This document shows, in pieces, positions 42,657 through 51,746 of a stretch of 64,000 nucleotides of DNA. The DNA comes from Neobacillus cucumis (GTDB lineage Bacteria; Bacillota; Bacilli; Bacillales; Cytobacillaceae). The stretch spans positions 28,257-92,256 of the forward strand of contig NZ_PGVE01000065.1 in the NCBI RefSeq assembly GCF_002860255.1, given 5' to 3'. The notes under the pieces are model-generated. The model was not told the origin of the DNA, did not search any database, and was given only the letters and a program-made list of their open reading frames with translations. How positions within the stretch are numbered: position 1 is the stretch's first letter; every line of letters begins with the position of its first letter. A program made the position numbers and the translations under genes.

Positions 42657-43427
42657 ATGAGATTTGCGCAAACCATAGCTGTTGTGACGGGTGCTGGAAG
42701 CGGCATCGGCCGGTCAGTGGCTTTTCGACTTGCAAGTGAAGGGGCCAAAGTAATTCTTGTTGGGAGAACAAGACAGAAACTCGAACAAACTGCAGAAACC
42801 ATTAATGGGAAAAGCAGGATTCCGATGGCTGAAATTTTTACAGCGGACTGTACCGACGGGGAAGATGTTTCGGAATTAGCAGAATATGTTCAACAGCATT
42901 ATGGTGATCTTCACGTGCTTGTCAACAATGCCGGAGGCTCTAGAAATACTCGTATTTTGGAGATGTCCGAAACAGAGTGGGACGAAGTGCAGTCTGTTAA
43001 TTTAAAAAGTGTCTTTTTGGTATCGAAGGCGCTAGGAAAAATCATGGTTGAAGGGGCCAAACGCGAGGAAGGAAACCGTGCAATTGTAAATGTAGCTTCG
43101 TTATCCGGACACCAGGCAGGGGCAGAAATTCCTCACTACAGTGCGGCAAAAGCAGGAGTGATAAATTTTACAAGATCATTGGCGTTAGAATTAGCGCCTT
43201 ACGGAATCAGAGTAAACTCAGTTTCACCAGGCTTTGTCGATACGCCTTTAACAGCGCATGGATTGAAAAATGACCGGTTTGTAAAGGCGATTCAAAGGAA
43301 TACTGCGTTACGTCGGGTAGGAAATCCCGATGAGATCGCAAATGTAATCGCTTTCGCGTCTTCGCCTGAAGCATCCTATATGACAGGATCGGATTTGCTT
43401 GTCGATGGAGGGTGGTTGATTAAATAG
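42657..43427 (+). CDS. SDR-family oxidoreductase (second copy)
   Basis: The 256-residue classical SDR has TGAGSGIGRSVAFRLA, NNAGGSRNTR and the catalytic YSAAKAGVINFTRS, with VDGGWLIK at the end. The strand-2 end VILVGRTRQK has basic residues, pointing to NADP(H), unlike the first SDR of the island. AGAGGTGGAAGG lies before the ATG. It is in the same operon as the ComB-like gene, 31 bases downstream. It could reduce a ketone or act on a hydroxyacyl-CoA; no substrate is defined. Confidence 0.88.
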   Translation: MRFAQTIAVVTGAGSGIGRSVAFRLASEGAKVILVGRTRQKLEQTAETINGKSRIPMAEIFTADCTDGEDVSELAEYVQQHYGDLHVLVNNAGGSRNTRILEMSETEWDEVQSVNLKSVFLVSKALGKIMVEGAKREEGNRAIVNVASLSGHQAGAEIPHYSAAKAGVINFTRSLALELAPYGIRVNSVSPGFVDTPLTAHGLKNDRFVKAIQRNTALRRVGNPDEIANVIAFASSPEASYMTGSDLLVDGGWLIK

Positions 43428-43519
43428 GGTTTCATTGCCCAAGAAGGAGAAAAAAACGATTAAATAGTCAATGAAAGTTAGTTTACATTACAATCCACCA
43501 AACAGGGAGGAATTTAATT

Positions 43520-44299
43520 ATGGCACAACAACATTTACTGATTGAAAAGCTGGGACCTGTCTTATCCTTAACTTTAAATCGCCCAGATAGCTTAAATGCT
43601 TTTAGCCCAGAGATGATCTTGGGATTAAAGGAAGCACTCCAACAGGCCCAAAATGACGAAGACATCCAGGTTATTGTCTTATCTGGAGCGGGGCGTTCAT
43701 TTAGTGCGGGCGGCGATGTAAAAACCATGGGGCAGGCAAAAGGGCTTCAAGTATACGAACATATAGGGAAACTGAACGAATTGATTTTATTAATGAAAGA
43801 GACCGAAAAGCCGATAATTGCAGTTGTTCATGGTTTTGCAGCAGGAGCAGGAGTAAATTTAGCTCTTGCATGTGATTTAATTGTTGCCGCAGAGGGAAGT
43901 AAGTTTGCGCTAAGCTTCTCACAGGTGGGCCTCATTTCTGACGGAGGTGGTTCCTATTTACTTCCTAGACTAATCGGACCCCATTTGGCAAAACAATTCT
44001 TTTTTACAGCAGAGCCAATCCCTGCTGAGCGCCTATATCAATTAGGGGTAATTAATTATCTTTTCCCATTAGAAAAACTTCACGAGGAAACAACAAAAAT
44101 GGCTTTAAAATTAGCTCATGGCCCAGGAAAGGCTTACGGGAAACAGAAGAAATTAATAGATCAAGCATTTACCTCCACGCTTGAGGAAATCCTTGAACAG
44201 GAACGGCTCCTTCAAACACTTATGGTTCAAACGGAGGACCACCAAGAAGGGATAGCAGCATTTAAAGAAAAAAGAAAACCAGCCTTTAAAGGGAAGTAG
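43520..44299 (+). CDS. Enoyl-CoA hydratase/isomerase
   Basis: The 259-residue crotonase-fold protein has LNRPDSLNAFSPEM and the oxyanion region GAGRSFSAGGDVKTM. Also present are HGFAAGAGVNLALACDLIVA and FSQVGLISDGGGSYLLPRLI. The acidic residue in GLISDGGG follows the PaaG-type pattern (Asp) rather than the two-Glu hydratase pattern, so an isomerase or hydratase activity is possible. It acts on the CoA ester from the island's ligase. It is 92 bases downstream of the SDR, with GGGAGGA before its ATG. Confidence 0.87.
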   Translation: MAQQHLLIEKLGPVLSLTLNRPDSLNAFSPEMILGLKEALQQAQNDEDIQVIVLSGAGRSFSAGGDVKTMGQAKGLQVYEHIGKLNELILLMKETEKPIIAVVHGFAAGAGVNLALACDLIVAAEGSKFALSFSQVGLISDGGGSYLLPRLIGPHLAKQFFFTAEPIPAERLYQLGVINYLFPLEKLHEETTKMALKLAHGPGKAYGKQKKLIDQAFTSTLEEILEQERLLQTLMVQTEDHQEGIAAFKEKRKPAFKGK

Positions 44300-44310
44300 G
44301 AGTGAAAGGT

Positions 44311-45285
44311 ATGAGAGCCATACAGCTAAAGGAATATGGGGGACCAGAGGTATTAAAACTTACTGAAATTGAAAAACCCGTGCCGAAAGGTCATGAAGTA
44401 TTAATCGAAATTAAAGCTATCGGAGTCAACTATGCAGACACCGCCCGACGGGAAGGAAAATATGTGGTGAAAACCCCGCTGCCGTTTATCCCCGGTGCTG
44501 AAATTGCTGGTGTAGTAACTGAAGTAGGTGATCAGGTTTCAAAAGTAAAGCCTGGTACAAGGATCGTGACATTAATTGAATCAGGAGGATATGCGGATTT
44601 TGCTCTTGCAGATGAGCGATCGGTTATACCCATTCCGGAACAATTAGATTTCCAAACCGCAGCAGCTTTGCCGCTTCAAGGTTTAAGTGCCTATCATATA
44701 TTAAAAACAATGGGCCGTTTAGAGAAAGGGGAAAGTGTACTGGTACATGCCGCAGCAGGCGGCGTTGGGACCATAGCGGTGCAGCTTGCCAAATTGTTTG
44801 GGGCAGGAAAAGTAATTGCTACTGCAAGCTCAGAAGAAAAGCTAGCCCTAGCAGGTGAAATGGGTGCTGATGTATTGATTAACTATACAGAACATGATTG
44901 GGAACAGAAGGTTCTTGAGGCAACCGGTGGCAGAGGTGTAAATGTTGCACTAGAAATGGTTGGCGGAGAGGTATTTAACAAAACAGTTAAATGTCTCGCT
45001 ACATTCGGTCGCCTCGTTATTTTTGGAGCCGCAAGCGGGGAACAAAGCCGGTTCTATCCCTCTACACTGATGGCGAGAAATCAATCCGTCATAGGATTTT
45101 TCCTGCCACAGATTATGAGAAAGCCAGAACTTCTTCAGCCTAGTTTAGTAGAGTTATTCTCCTATCTAGGTCAAGGAAAATTAAAACTGACGATTGGCGG
45201 CATCTTTCCATTAGAAGAGGCGGCGAAGATCCATACCCTATTACAATCTAGAAAAACACAGGGCAAGCTGATTTTAGAGCCGTAA
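44311..45285 (+). CDS. Quinone oxidoreductase-like MDR enzyme
   Basis: The 324-residue medium-chain reductase of the zeta-crystallin/QOR type begins AIQLKEYGGPEVLKLTEIEK. It then has LPLQGLSAYHILKTMG, the NADP loop HAAAGGVGTIAVQLAKLF and GGEVFNKTVKCLATFGRLVI. Zinc-binding residues are absent. Members reduce quinones or enoyl(-CoA) double bonds with NADPH. ATG 44311 is used, with TAGGAG ahead; the GTG at 44302 is inside the binding site. It lies 11 bases after the hydratase gene and is tightly coupled to it. Confidence 0.88.
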   Translation: MRAIQLKEYGGPEVLKLTEIEKPVPKGHEVLIEIKAIGVNYADTARREGKYVVKTPLPFIPGAEIAGVVTEVGDQVSKVKPGTRIVTLIESGGYADFALADERSVIPIPEQLDFQTAAALPLQGLSAYHILKTMGRLEKGESVLVHAAAGGVGTIAVQLAKLFGAGKVIATASSEEKLALAGEMGADVLINYTEHDWEQKVLEATGGRGVNVALEMVGGEVFNKTVKCLATFGRLVIFGAASGEQSRFYPSTLMARNQSVIGFFLPQIMRKPELLQPSLVELFSYLGQGKLKLTIGGIFPLEEAAKIHTLLQSRKTQGKLILEP

Positions 45286-45349
45286 TAGCAAGCACCAAGT
45301 GTAACTTGTTGAACCACGATTTAAAGAAACTGAAAGGGTGACCCAATCA

Positions 45350-46345
45350 ATGAAAACAGTTGAAACCGTAACAGGTCCAATACCCGTTAACAGAATTGGA
45401 AAAACGCTTATTCACGAACACTTTATTTTTGGCTACCCAGGATTTCATGGAGATGTTACACTTGGTGCATTTAATGAAGAGGAAGCCCTAGAAGCAGCTA
45501 TTGGTATTGCTAGACAAATGCAAAGTTATGGTGTCCAAACCGTGGTCGATCCTACCCCAAATGAGTGTGGCCGAAATCCTTTATTTTTGCAAAAAATTTC
45601 GGAATCCACTGGTTTGCAAATTATTTGTGCCACTGGATACTATTATGAAGGAGAGGGGGCAACTCCATACTTTAAATTTAGACAGGGGTTAGGCACGGCC
45701 GAAGAAGACATCTATCAAATGTTTATGACAGAAATTACTGAAGGCATTGCCGGAACAGGAATAAAACCGGGGATAATCAAACTGGCCTCAAGCAAGGATG
45801 AAATCACCGAATATGAAAAGATGTTCTTCCGAGCCGCTGCACGGGTCCAACAGGAGACAGAAATCGTGATTCTAACTCATACACAAGAAGGAACGATGGG
45901 ACCGGAACAGGCAAGAATGCTGATTGATCTCGGTGCAGATCCAAACAAAATTATTATCGGCCATATGTGCGGGAATACTAATCCGGAATATCATAAAGAA
46001 GTTATGGATCAAGGAGTACGAATCGGCTTCGACCGCTTTGGGATTCAAGTCTTAGTAGGGGCACCGCTTGACCAGGAGAGGATCACAACATTACTTTCCC
46101 TATTGGAAGAGGGATACGAAGACCAGATCTTATTAGCACATGACAGTGTAAATATTTGGATGGGGCGGCCGCCTGTGATGAATGAGCAAGTAACGAAAAT
46201 CATGGAGAATTGGCATCCTAGTCATATTTTTGAAAATATTCTTCCAGACCTTAGAGAAAAAGGTGTAACCGAACAACAGATTGCAAAAATGCTCGGAGAA
46301 AATGCGATCTCACTTTTTACAGGTTCGGCTGTAAAAGTGTTATAG
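45350..46345 (+). CDS. Phosphotriesterase-like metal hydrolase
   Basis: The 331-residue protein has the amidohydrolase/PTE metal site complete. LIHEHFIF (H-x-H) is near residue 21. The bridging lysine is in IKPGIIKLASSK (about 145). The histidines are in VILTHTQEG and IIGHMCGN, and the aspartate is in LLAHDSVN (about 258). PTE-family proteins are lactonases or, rarely, organophosphate hydrolases. In this island a lactonase opening a cyclic ester before CoA activation is plausible. ATG 45350 follows AAAGGGTG; GTG 45338 lies in that site. It is the last gene, followed by a terminator. Confidence 0.87.
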   Translation: MKTVETVTGPIPVNRIGKTLIHEHFIFGYPGFHGDVTLGAFNEEEALEAAIGIARQMQSYGVQTVVDPTPNECGRNPLFLQKISESTGLQIICATGYYYEGEGATPYFKFRQGLGTAEEDIYQMFMTEITEGIAGTGIKPGIIKLASSKDEITEYEKMFFRAAARVQQETEIVILTHTQEGTMGPEQARMLIDLGADPNKIIIGHMCGNTNPEYHKEVMDQGVRIGFDRFGIQVLVGAPLDQERITTLLSLLEEGYEDQILLAHDSVNIWMGRPPVMNEQVTKIMENWHPSHIFENILPDLREKGVTEQQIAKMLGENAISLFTGSAVKVL

Positions 46346-46348
46346 GAA

Positions 46349-46380
46349 GAGGGGCTTGAATTTTTTCAAGCTCCTTTTTT
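46349..46380 (+). terminator. Terminator of the catabolic island
   Basis: GGGGCTTGAA (46351-46360) pairs with TTCAAGCTCC with one wobble, then six T. Confidence 0.8.
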
Positions 46381-46415
46381 CATGGATAAAAAAGTATTAA
46401 ATTGCTTAGAAAATT

Positions 46416-46444
46416 GGCCAGCTTCAGCGCCTAGGGGCTTCCGC
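46416..46444. repeat. Fragment of a dispersed Bacillus intergenic repeat
   Basis: GGCCAGCTTCAGCGCCTAGG followed by GGCTTCCGC resembles the common CCAGCTTCAGCGCCTAG repeat of Bacillus genomes. Only one truncated copy is visible in the window. Confidence 0.4.
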
Positions 46445-46580
46445 ATTTCTGTATTAAATTCAATTATTAATAAATTATGAACAAACTATTAATTAGTCGG
46501 GAATAATTGGGCAGAAGGTTTGATATGCGGAAAAATTCGTTTAAACTAAGGAAAAGAAATAGTTTTTTGCTAGGGGATGA

Positions 46581-47288
46581 ATGACTGTGAAAATATTAGT
46601 GATCGAAGATAATAAAAGTGTTTGCTCGATGATTGAAATGTTTTTTGCCAAGGAGGGTATTGAAGGCGAATTTATTAATGATGGATTAGAAGGATACAAT
46701 CGGATTAAAAGCGGAACATGGGATGCTCTTATTATCGATTGGATGCTTCCAAGCATGGATGGAGTAACCATTTGTCGGAAAATTCGCGAAGAGAAGTTTA
46801 CGGTTCCAATTATTATGTTAACTGCGAAGGATAGTGAATCTGACCAGGTGTTAGGTTTGGAAATGGGAGCGGATGATTATGTAACCAAGCCATTTAGTCC
46901 ACTTACCTTAATGGCCAGAATAAAAGCGGTAACTCGCAGAGTACAGAGTCAAGAGCATAAAGAGCAAGATAATGTAATTAAAACGGATCATTTTAAAGTT
47001 AATAAAATAACGAGGGAAGTAGTTGTAGATGAGACACCAGTGACAAATTTAACACCAAAGGAGTTTGATTTACTCTCTTATATGGTAGAACATCCTCGTC
47101 AAGTCTTCTCTCGTGAACAATTACTAGAACGTGTATGGGGATATCAATTTTACGGTGACGAGCGGACGGTTGATGTTCACATTAAACGTCTGCGTAAAAA
47201 AGTGGAAACAACGTCACAGCCTTTTTTCCATACGGTTTGGGGAGTAGGATATAAATTCGATGACGCAGTCAAAGCAGATGAAGTTTAA
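46581..47288 (+). CDS. OmpR-family response regulator
   Basis: The 235-residue regulator has a receiver domain with acidic pocket VIEDNKS, phosphoacceptor ALIIDWMLPSMDG (Asp about 54), T/S in IIMLTAKD and lysine in DDYVTKPFSPLT. The winged-helix DNA-binding domain carries LTPKEFDLLSYMVEHPRQVF and RTVDVHIKRLRKK. It overlaps the start of its histidine-kinase gene by 29 bases. GGGG precedes the ATG; GTG 46587 is an alternative. The nearby HtrA- and PrsA-like genes suggest a role in secretion or envelope stress. Confidence 0.92.
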   Translation: MTVKILVIEDNKSVCSMIEMFFAKEGIEGEFINDGLEGYNRIKSGTWDALIIDWMLPSMDGVTICRKIREEKFTVPIIMLTAKDSESDQVLGLEMGADDYVTKPFSPLTLMARIKAVTRRVQSQEHKEQDNVIKTDHFKVNKITREVVVDETPVTNLTPKEFDLLSYMVEHPRQVFSREQLLERVWGYQFYGDERTVDVHIKRLRKKVETTSQPFFHTVWGVGYKFDDAVKADEV

Positions 47289-48690
47289 ATATTTTTATCA
47301 ACAGTTTTTTAGTCATATAAGTATTATAATTGTCGCGTTTTTATTGTTAAGTCTATTATTTGCCCACTATGTTGAAAACCTGATTTATGAAAATAAATCC
47401 GATGAACTGATTTCCTATGGCAGGGCGATTATTTCTGATTTAAGAGATGCTGCACCACTAGATTCAGAAGATGTACTTAATCAATACAGCAATGTCTTGG
47501 CAGCTAGAAAGATGAGTTTTAGTATGTTCGACCAGGATGGTCATCTTTATTTGGTCAATAAGCATGGTCCAGCCATAAAAAATCTATCTCAAAAGGAATG
47601 GGATCAAGTAACCAAGGGGAAGACCTTGATTGTTCAGAGTGATTATAAACGATTTGGGCAAGAAGGGGTCACTTTTGTTGTATTGCCATATACAGAAAAC
47701 GGAAGATTTTTTGGTGGTGTTCTGTTAACATCGCCCATTAGCGGATCAAGTAAGATGATTTCAGAACTAAATAAATATCTGCTGTATACTATTTTAATCG
47801 CCTTTGCTGTTTCCTTTTTACAGAGTTGGTTTTTATCAAGGATACATGTACACCGGATCAAGCGTCTCCGTGAAGCGACCTCTCAAGTTTCCGAAGGAAA
47901 TTATAATGTTAAAGTAAATTCATCTAATTTCGATGAAATCGGTGAGTTGGCTAATGATTTTAATCACATGGTAAATAAAATTAATGAATCGATGCTAGAA
48001 ATTGAAAGTCTTGAAAACAGAAGACGTCAGTTTATGGCAGATGTTTCACATGAGATGCGCACTCCTCTCACGACGATTAGCGGTGTGATTGAAGGGTTGA
48101 AAAATAATATGATCCCTGAAGAAGATAAGGAACGCGGGATTAATTTAGTGAGTCAAGAGGCGAAGAGGCTGATTCGTCTTGTAAATGAAAATCTGGATTA
48201 TGAAAAAATCCGATCAAACCAAATTAAATTATTTAAAGAAGATATTCAATTGTTAGAAGTGCTTGAAGTAATTCAAGATCAGTTGAGTATGCTGGCAGAA
48301 GAGAAAAACAACCAAATAATCGTAGAGGCCGAACCGGAGATTATGGTATCGGCTGATTATGACCGTCTTATTCAAATACTAATCAATATTACAAAAAATA
48401 GTATTCAATTTACGACCGACGGGACGATTCTCCTTCGCGGAAGAAAAGAGGATAATGAAACGATTATTGAAGTGGAAGATACGGGAATAGGGATTGATCC
48501 TAAAGAAATTGAAAATATTTGGCGCCGTTTTTATAAAGCAGATATTTCAAGAACAAGCACTCCATATGGTGAATTTGGATTAGGTCTCTCGATTGTGAAA
48601 CAATTAGTATTGCTTCATAACGGAGATATCGATGTGACAAGTGAAGCAGGAAAAGGAACGAAATTTACCATTCGATTACAAAATCAATAA
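47260..48690 (+). CDS. Sensor histidine kinase with HAMP domain
   Basis: The 476-residue kinase has a first membrane segment at residues 15-35, an extracellular sensor of about 130 residues (NLIYENKSDELISYGRAIIS ...) and a second membrane segment (YLLYTILIAFAVSFLQSWFL). A HAMP linker follows, then the H-box FMADVSHEMRTPLTTISG, N-box ITKNSIQF, and G-boxes VEDTGIGIDP and GLGLSIVKQ. The extracellular part is typical for YkoH-like kinases. The frame overlaps the regulator gene by 29 bases (ATG 47260; ATG 47278 is possible). A strong terminator follows, separating it from the protease gene. Confidence 0.9.
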   Translation: MTQSKQMKFKYFYQQFFSHISIIIVAFLLLSLLFAHYVENLIYENKSDELISYGRAIISDLRDAAPLDSEDVLNQYSNVLAARKMSFSMFDQDGHLYLVNKHGPAIKNLSQKEWDQVTKGKTLIVQSDYKRFGQEGVTFVVLPYTENGRFFGGVLLTSPISGSSKMISELNKYLLYTILIAFAVSFLQSWFLSRIHVHRIKRLREATSQVSEGNYNVKVNSSNFDEIGELANDFNHMVNKINESMLEIESLENRRRQFMADVSHEMRTPLTTISGVIEGLKNNMIPEEDKERGINLVSQEAKRLIRLVNENLDYEKIRSNQIKLFKEDIQLLEVLEVIQDQLSMLAEEKNNQIIVEAEPEIMVSADYDRLIQILINITKNSIQFTTDGTILLRGRKEDNETIIEVEDTGIGIDPKEIENIWRRFYKADISRTSTPYGEFGLGLSIVKQLVLLHNGDIDVTSEAGKGTKFTIRLQNQ

Positions 48691-48694
48691 TTTG

Positions 48695-48730
48695 AAAAAG
48701 CTGCAGCCTTCTGCAGCTTTTTCATTTTTT
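48695..48730 (+). terminator. Terminator of the two-component operon
   Basis: AAAAAGCTGCAG (48695-48706) pairs perfectly with CTGCAGCTTTTT (48711-48722). Confidence 0.9.
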
Positions 48731-48834
48731 TTCTCATATTTTCTTAAACTCGTTAAAGTTTGTTAATAATTTGTTAAGATTTGTGAGTTAAAGTATAGAC
48801 AAGGTAAGAAATAGATTAAAGGAGATCGATTAAG

Positions 48835-50304
48835 ATGGATTTCAAAAATGAAAATGAATTCGAAAACAATCAACCAAACTCATCTGAGATGAAAAATAAT
48901 ACAAATTCAGAAGAAAATTCACTAGAAAAAATGAAGGATGAAAGCCATTCAGAGAATAGTGTAAATGCTGTAGATGAGACCTTCTCTGTAGACTCCGCCA
49001 ATAATGTAAAACAATCCTTTGATGATAGGAATGAATCAAATAGTTTAGAGGAAAGATTTGTTCTCCCTGATCGTGAACAAACTCGTTCCAACTCTCAGAC
49101 AGAAACGAAAAAGCACAAGGCAAGAGGATTTGTATCAACCATTGCTGCAGGTGTCATTGGTTCTGTATTAACCCTAGCCGTTTTGCCTCACACCGATTAT
49201 TTGAACAATTTTAATCAAAATAATCAAAGTCAAGAGGTTAACGGCACGACCGATAGTAATGCGGTTAAACCAGTCACGGCTCAGCCTACAGCGGTTTCTA
49301 CTAATTCCGTAGCGGACACGGTTGAAAAGTTATCTAAAGCAATTGTAGGGATTGTAAATTATCAGCAACAACAGCAGCAAACGACAACTGATTTCTGGGG
49401 TAATTCGAATTCTGAATCTAATTCTTCACAGAATGTGGAAACTGGCTCTGGTTCAGGGGTTATTTTTCAAAAAAGTAATAACATCGCCTATATTGTGACC
49501 AATAACCATGTGGTTGAAGGGGCGTCTAAGCTTGAAATTTCATTATATGATGGCCAAAAGACGACTGCTGAGGTCGTTGGAACGGATGCGTTAACCGATT
49601 TAGCCGTATTAAAAATTGATGCAAAGTATGTAACAACTACCGCTAACTTTGGAGATTCATCAAAATTAAGACCTGGTGACACCGTTTATGCCATCGGAAA
49701 TCCACTCGGAATTGATTTATCCAGAACGGTAACACAAGGTATCGTTAGTGCCACTAACCGTACCATTTCTGTATCAACATCTGCAGGAAATTGGGATACC
49801 GATGTTATTCAAACAGATGCAGCAATAAATCCGGGAAATAGCGGCGGTGCCTTAATTAATACTCAAGGGCAGGTTATCGGTATCAACAGTTTGAAAATTT
49901 CTGAAACCGGGGTAGAAGGCTTAGGTTTTGCGATTCCAAGTAATGATTTTATCCCAATCGTTAACCAATTAATTAAAAATGGGAAAATTAATCGTCCATA
50001 TCTTGGCGTTGGTTTAGCAGACCTAGACCAAGTACCACAGATATACTATCAAAGTTTGCCTCAGAATGTGACAAAAGGTGTTCTAGTTATGAATATTGAC
50101 AACAATTCTGCTGCAGCGAAGGCTGGATTCGAGCCTAAGGATGTCATTGTATCTATGAATGGGACCCAAATTGCTAATTCATCGGAATTAAGAAAATATT
50201 TATATACAAAAGTGCAAAACGGAGACACAATCAAATTCGGAGTGTATCGTGATGGAAAACTTATCACGTTAACTGCAAAAATAACAGCCAAGACGGAAGG
50301 ATGA
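48835..50304 (+). CDS. Membrane-anchored HtrA-like serine protease with PDZ domain
   Basis: The 489-residue protein has a long acidic, Ser/Asn/Glu-rich cytosolic N-terminus (1-100) and one membrane segment (FVSTIAAGVIGSVLTLAVLP, about 103-122). A Gln-rich linker (NYQQQQQQTT) follows. The S1C protease domain has VTNNHVVEGA (His), TDLAVLKID (Asp) and NPGNSGGALIN (Ser). A C-terminal PDZ domain starts near residue 385 (RPYLGVGLADLDQ). It is a quality-control protease for secreted proteins. The upstream leader contains TTTGTTAATAATTTGTTAAG, tandem-like boxes that may bind the adjacent response regulator. Confidence 0.9.
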   Translation: MDFKNENEFENNQPNSSEMKNNTNSEENSLEKMKDESHSENSVNAVDETFSVDSANNVKQSFDDRNESNSLEERFVLPDREQTRSNSQTETKKHKARGFVSTIAAGVIGSVLTLAVLPHTDYLNNFNQNNQSQEVNGTTDSNAVKPVTAQPTAVSTNSVADTVEKLSKAIVGIVNYQQQQQQTTTDFWGNSNSESNSSQNVETGSGSGVIFQKSNNIAYIVTNNHVVEGASKLEISLYDGQKTTAEVVGTDALTDLAVLKIDAKYVTTTANFGDSSKLRPGDTVYAIGNPLGIDLSRTVTQGIVSATNRTISVSTSAGNWDTDVIQTDAAINPGNSGGALINTQGQVIGINSLKISETGVEGLGFAIPSNDFIPIVNQLIKNGKINRPYLGVGLADLDQVPQIYYQSLPQNVTKGVLVMNIDNNSAAAKAGFEPKDVIVSMNGTQIANSSELRKYLYTKVQNGDTIKFGVYRDGKLITLTAKITAKTEG

Positions 50305-50314
50305 AGGGAAAGGA

Positions 50315-51205
50315 ATGGCATGGATAAAGAAAAATAAATTAATGGCCGCTCTACTAATGGCGTTCATAGTCGCAGCAGGAGTTTTCCTAACCTTTACCTT
50401 AACCAAGGATGAAGCTGTAGCAAAGTTTAACGGTGAAACAATCAGTAAGGATGAACTTTATGACAAAATGGTTGAGCAATACGGTTCGGCAACAGTTGAT
50501 CAAATTATTAGTGATAAAATTATAGCTGCAGAGGCGAAAAAACAAAAAGTGACTGTTTCTGATAGTACGTTGAATGAGGAAATCGGCAAGTTGAAAGAAC
50601 AGTATGGTGGAGAGGATGGATTTAATCAAGCTCTTGAGAGCAATAATACAACTCTTGCTGCCGTTAAAAAGGACTTAAAGAATTATATTATCCTAAAGAA
50701 ACTAATGGAACCAGACATTAAAATAACTGACGAGGAAATGAAAACGTATTTTGATGAAAATAAAGATTCTTTTGCTACGGCCGAGCAAGTAAAGGCAAGT
50801 CATATTCTTGTTGCAGACGAGAAAACAGCAAAGGAAGTTAAACAAAAACTTGATAATGGCGAGGATTTCGCCACCTTAGCTAAAAAATACTCGTCGGATG
50901 AAGGAACTAAGGATAATGGAGGAGAGCTTGGTTATTTCTCAAAAGGAACCATGGTCACAGAATTTGAAGATGTTGCTTTCTCCTTGCCTGTCAACAAGAT
51001 AAGTGACCCAGTAAAAACGGATTACGGATATCATATCATTAAAGTTGAGTCTAAAAAGGCAGCAAAAGAAGCAAACTATGAGGACAGCAAGGCTCAAATA
51101 AAGGAAACCTTATTTGACCAAAAAGTAGATTCAGAATATGAAACATGGCTTGATAAGAAGAAAAAGAGTTATGATATTGAAAATTCATTGAGTACAGAGG
51201 CTTAA
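50315..51205 (+). CDS. PrsA-like foldase without a lipobox (parvulin PPIase)
   Basis: The 296-residue protein has an N-terminal hydrophobic anchor (LMAALLMAFIVAAGVFLTF) lacking the lipobox cysteine of PrsA, so it should be a membrane-anchored YacD-like foldase. Two helical SurA-N-type segments follow, then a parvulin/PpiC domain (about 150-245: EQVKASHILVADEKTAKEV ... GGELGYFSKGTMVTEFEDVA). PrsA folds secreted proteins outside the membrane. It begins 10 bases after the HtrA-like gene, so protease and foldase are one operon. Confidence 0.88.
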   Translation: MAWIKKNKLMAALLMAFIVAAGVFLTFTLTKDEAVAKFNGETISKDELYDKMVEQYGSATVDQIISDKIIAAEAKKQKVTVSDSTLNEEIGKLKEQYGGEDGFNQALESNNTTLAAVKKDLKNYIILKKLMEPDIKITDEEMKTYFDENKDSFATAEQVKASHILVADEKTAKEVKQKLDNGEDFATLAKKYSSDEGTKDNGGELGYFSKGTMVTEFEDVAFSLPVNKISDPVKTDYGYHIIKVESKKAAKEANYEDSKAQIKETLFDQKVDSEYETWLDKKKKSYDIENSLSTEA

Positions 51206-51230
51206 TCACAACAACCAAGAGGTGAACAAA

Positions 51231-51644
51231 GTGAATCGGGTAGGAAAACATGCAGGCAGAAGTGCAGGAGACGACCTTGAACTGATGAGTATGGTGTTTG
51301 AGTTGCCTGAAAAGGATAAAATGATTATGTGGTCAGAGGGCTATATTGATCAGGTTATCGAAAAATTACCGGAGTATGCCCGTGACACTTTGGAAAGTCG
51401 TAAGGAAAAGTGGGAAGATACAAAGGCATATTATGAAAAGCAGCTGAAGGAAATTGTTAAACAGGAAGAGTTTAGAGTAAAAATGAAGGGCGAAAGGAAG
51501 GACTTCGCTCTTTTTATCATGAATAATTATCCGGAGTTACAATCACTATTGTTTTCGATTTATGATGGGAATTTAAAGGATGATGATTTACGAAAGTTTG
51601 TATTCCGAAAAAGATTTAATTCTAGAAAAAAATACCTGCATTAA
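51231..51644 (+). CDS. Hypothetical helical protein, 137 residues
   Basis: A GTG start at 51231 follows AAGAGGTG at seven bases. The product is charged and helical: a start NRVGKHAGRSAGDDLELMSM, a central coiled coil (ARDTLESRKEKWEDTKAYYE), and the end segment ERKDFALFIMNNYPELQSLL FSIYDGN split over two short helices. The last part faintly recalls the C-terminal domain of phage RNA ligases, but the catalytic domain is absent. The family is otherwise unrecognised. It lies 25 bases after the PrsA-like gene and may be its operon partner. Confidence 0.6.
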   Translation: MNRVGKHAGRSAGDDLELMSMVFELPEKDKMIMWSEGYIDQVIEKLPEYARDTLESRKEKWEDTKAYYEKQLKEIVKQEEFRVKMKGERKDFALFIMNNYPELQSLLFSIYDGNLKDDDLRKFVFRKRFNSRKKYLH

Positions 51645-51746
51645 CATAAAATTCATCTTTTAGATAAGTCAGGTAAAATGGGCTTGCAATTCATTCTTAA
51701 AATATTTAGAATAAAAGTAACTTGTATGAAACGGAGGTGGGAAGAG

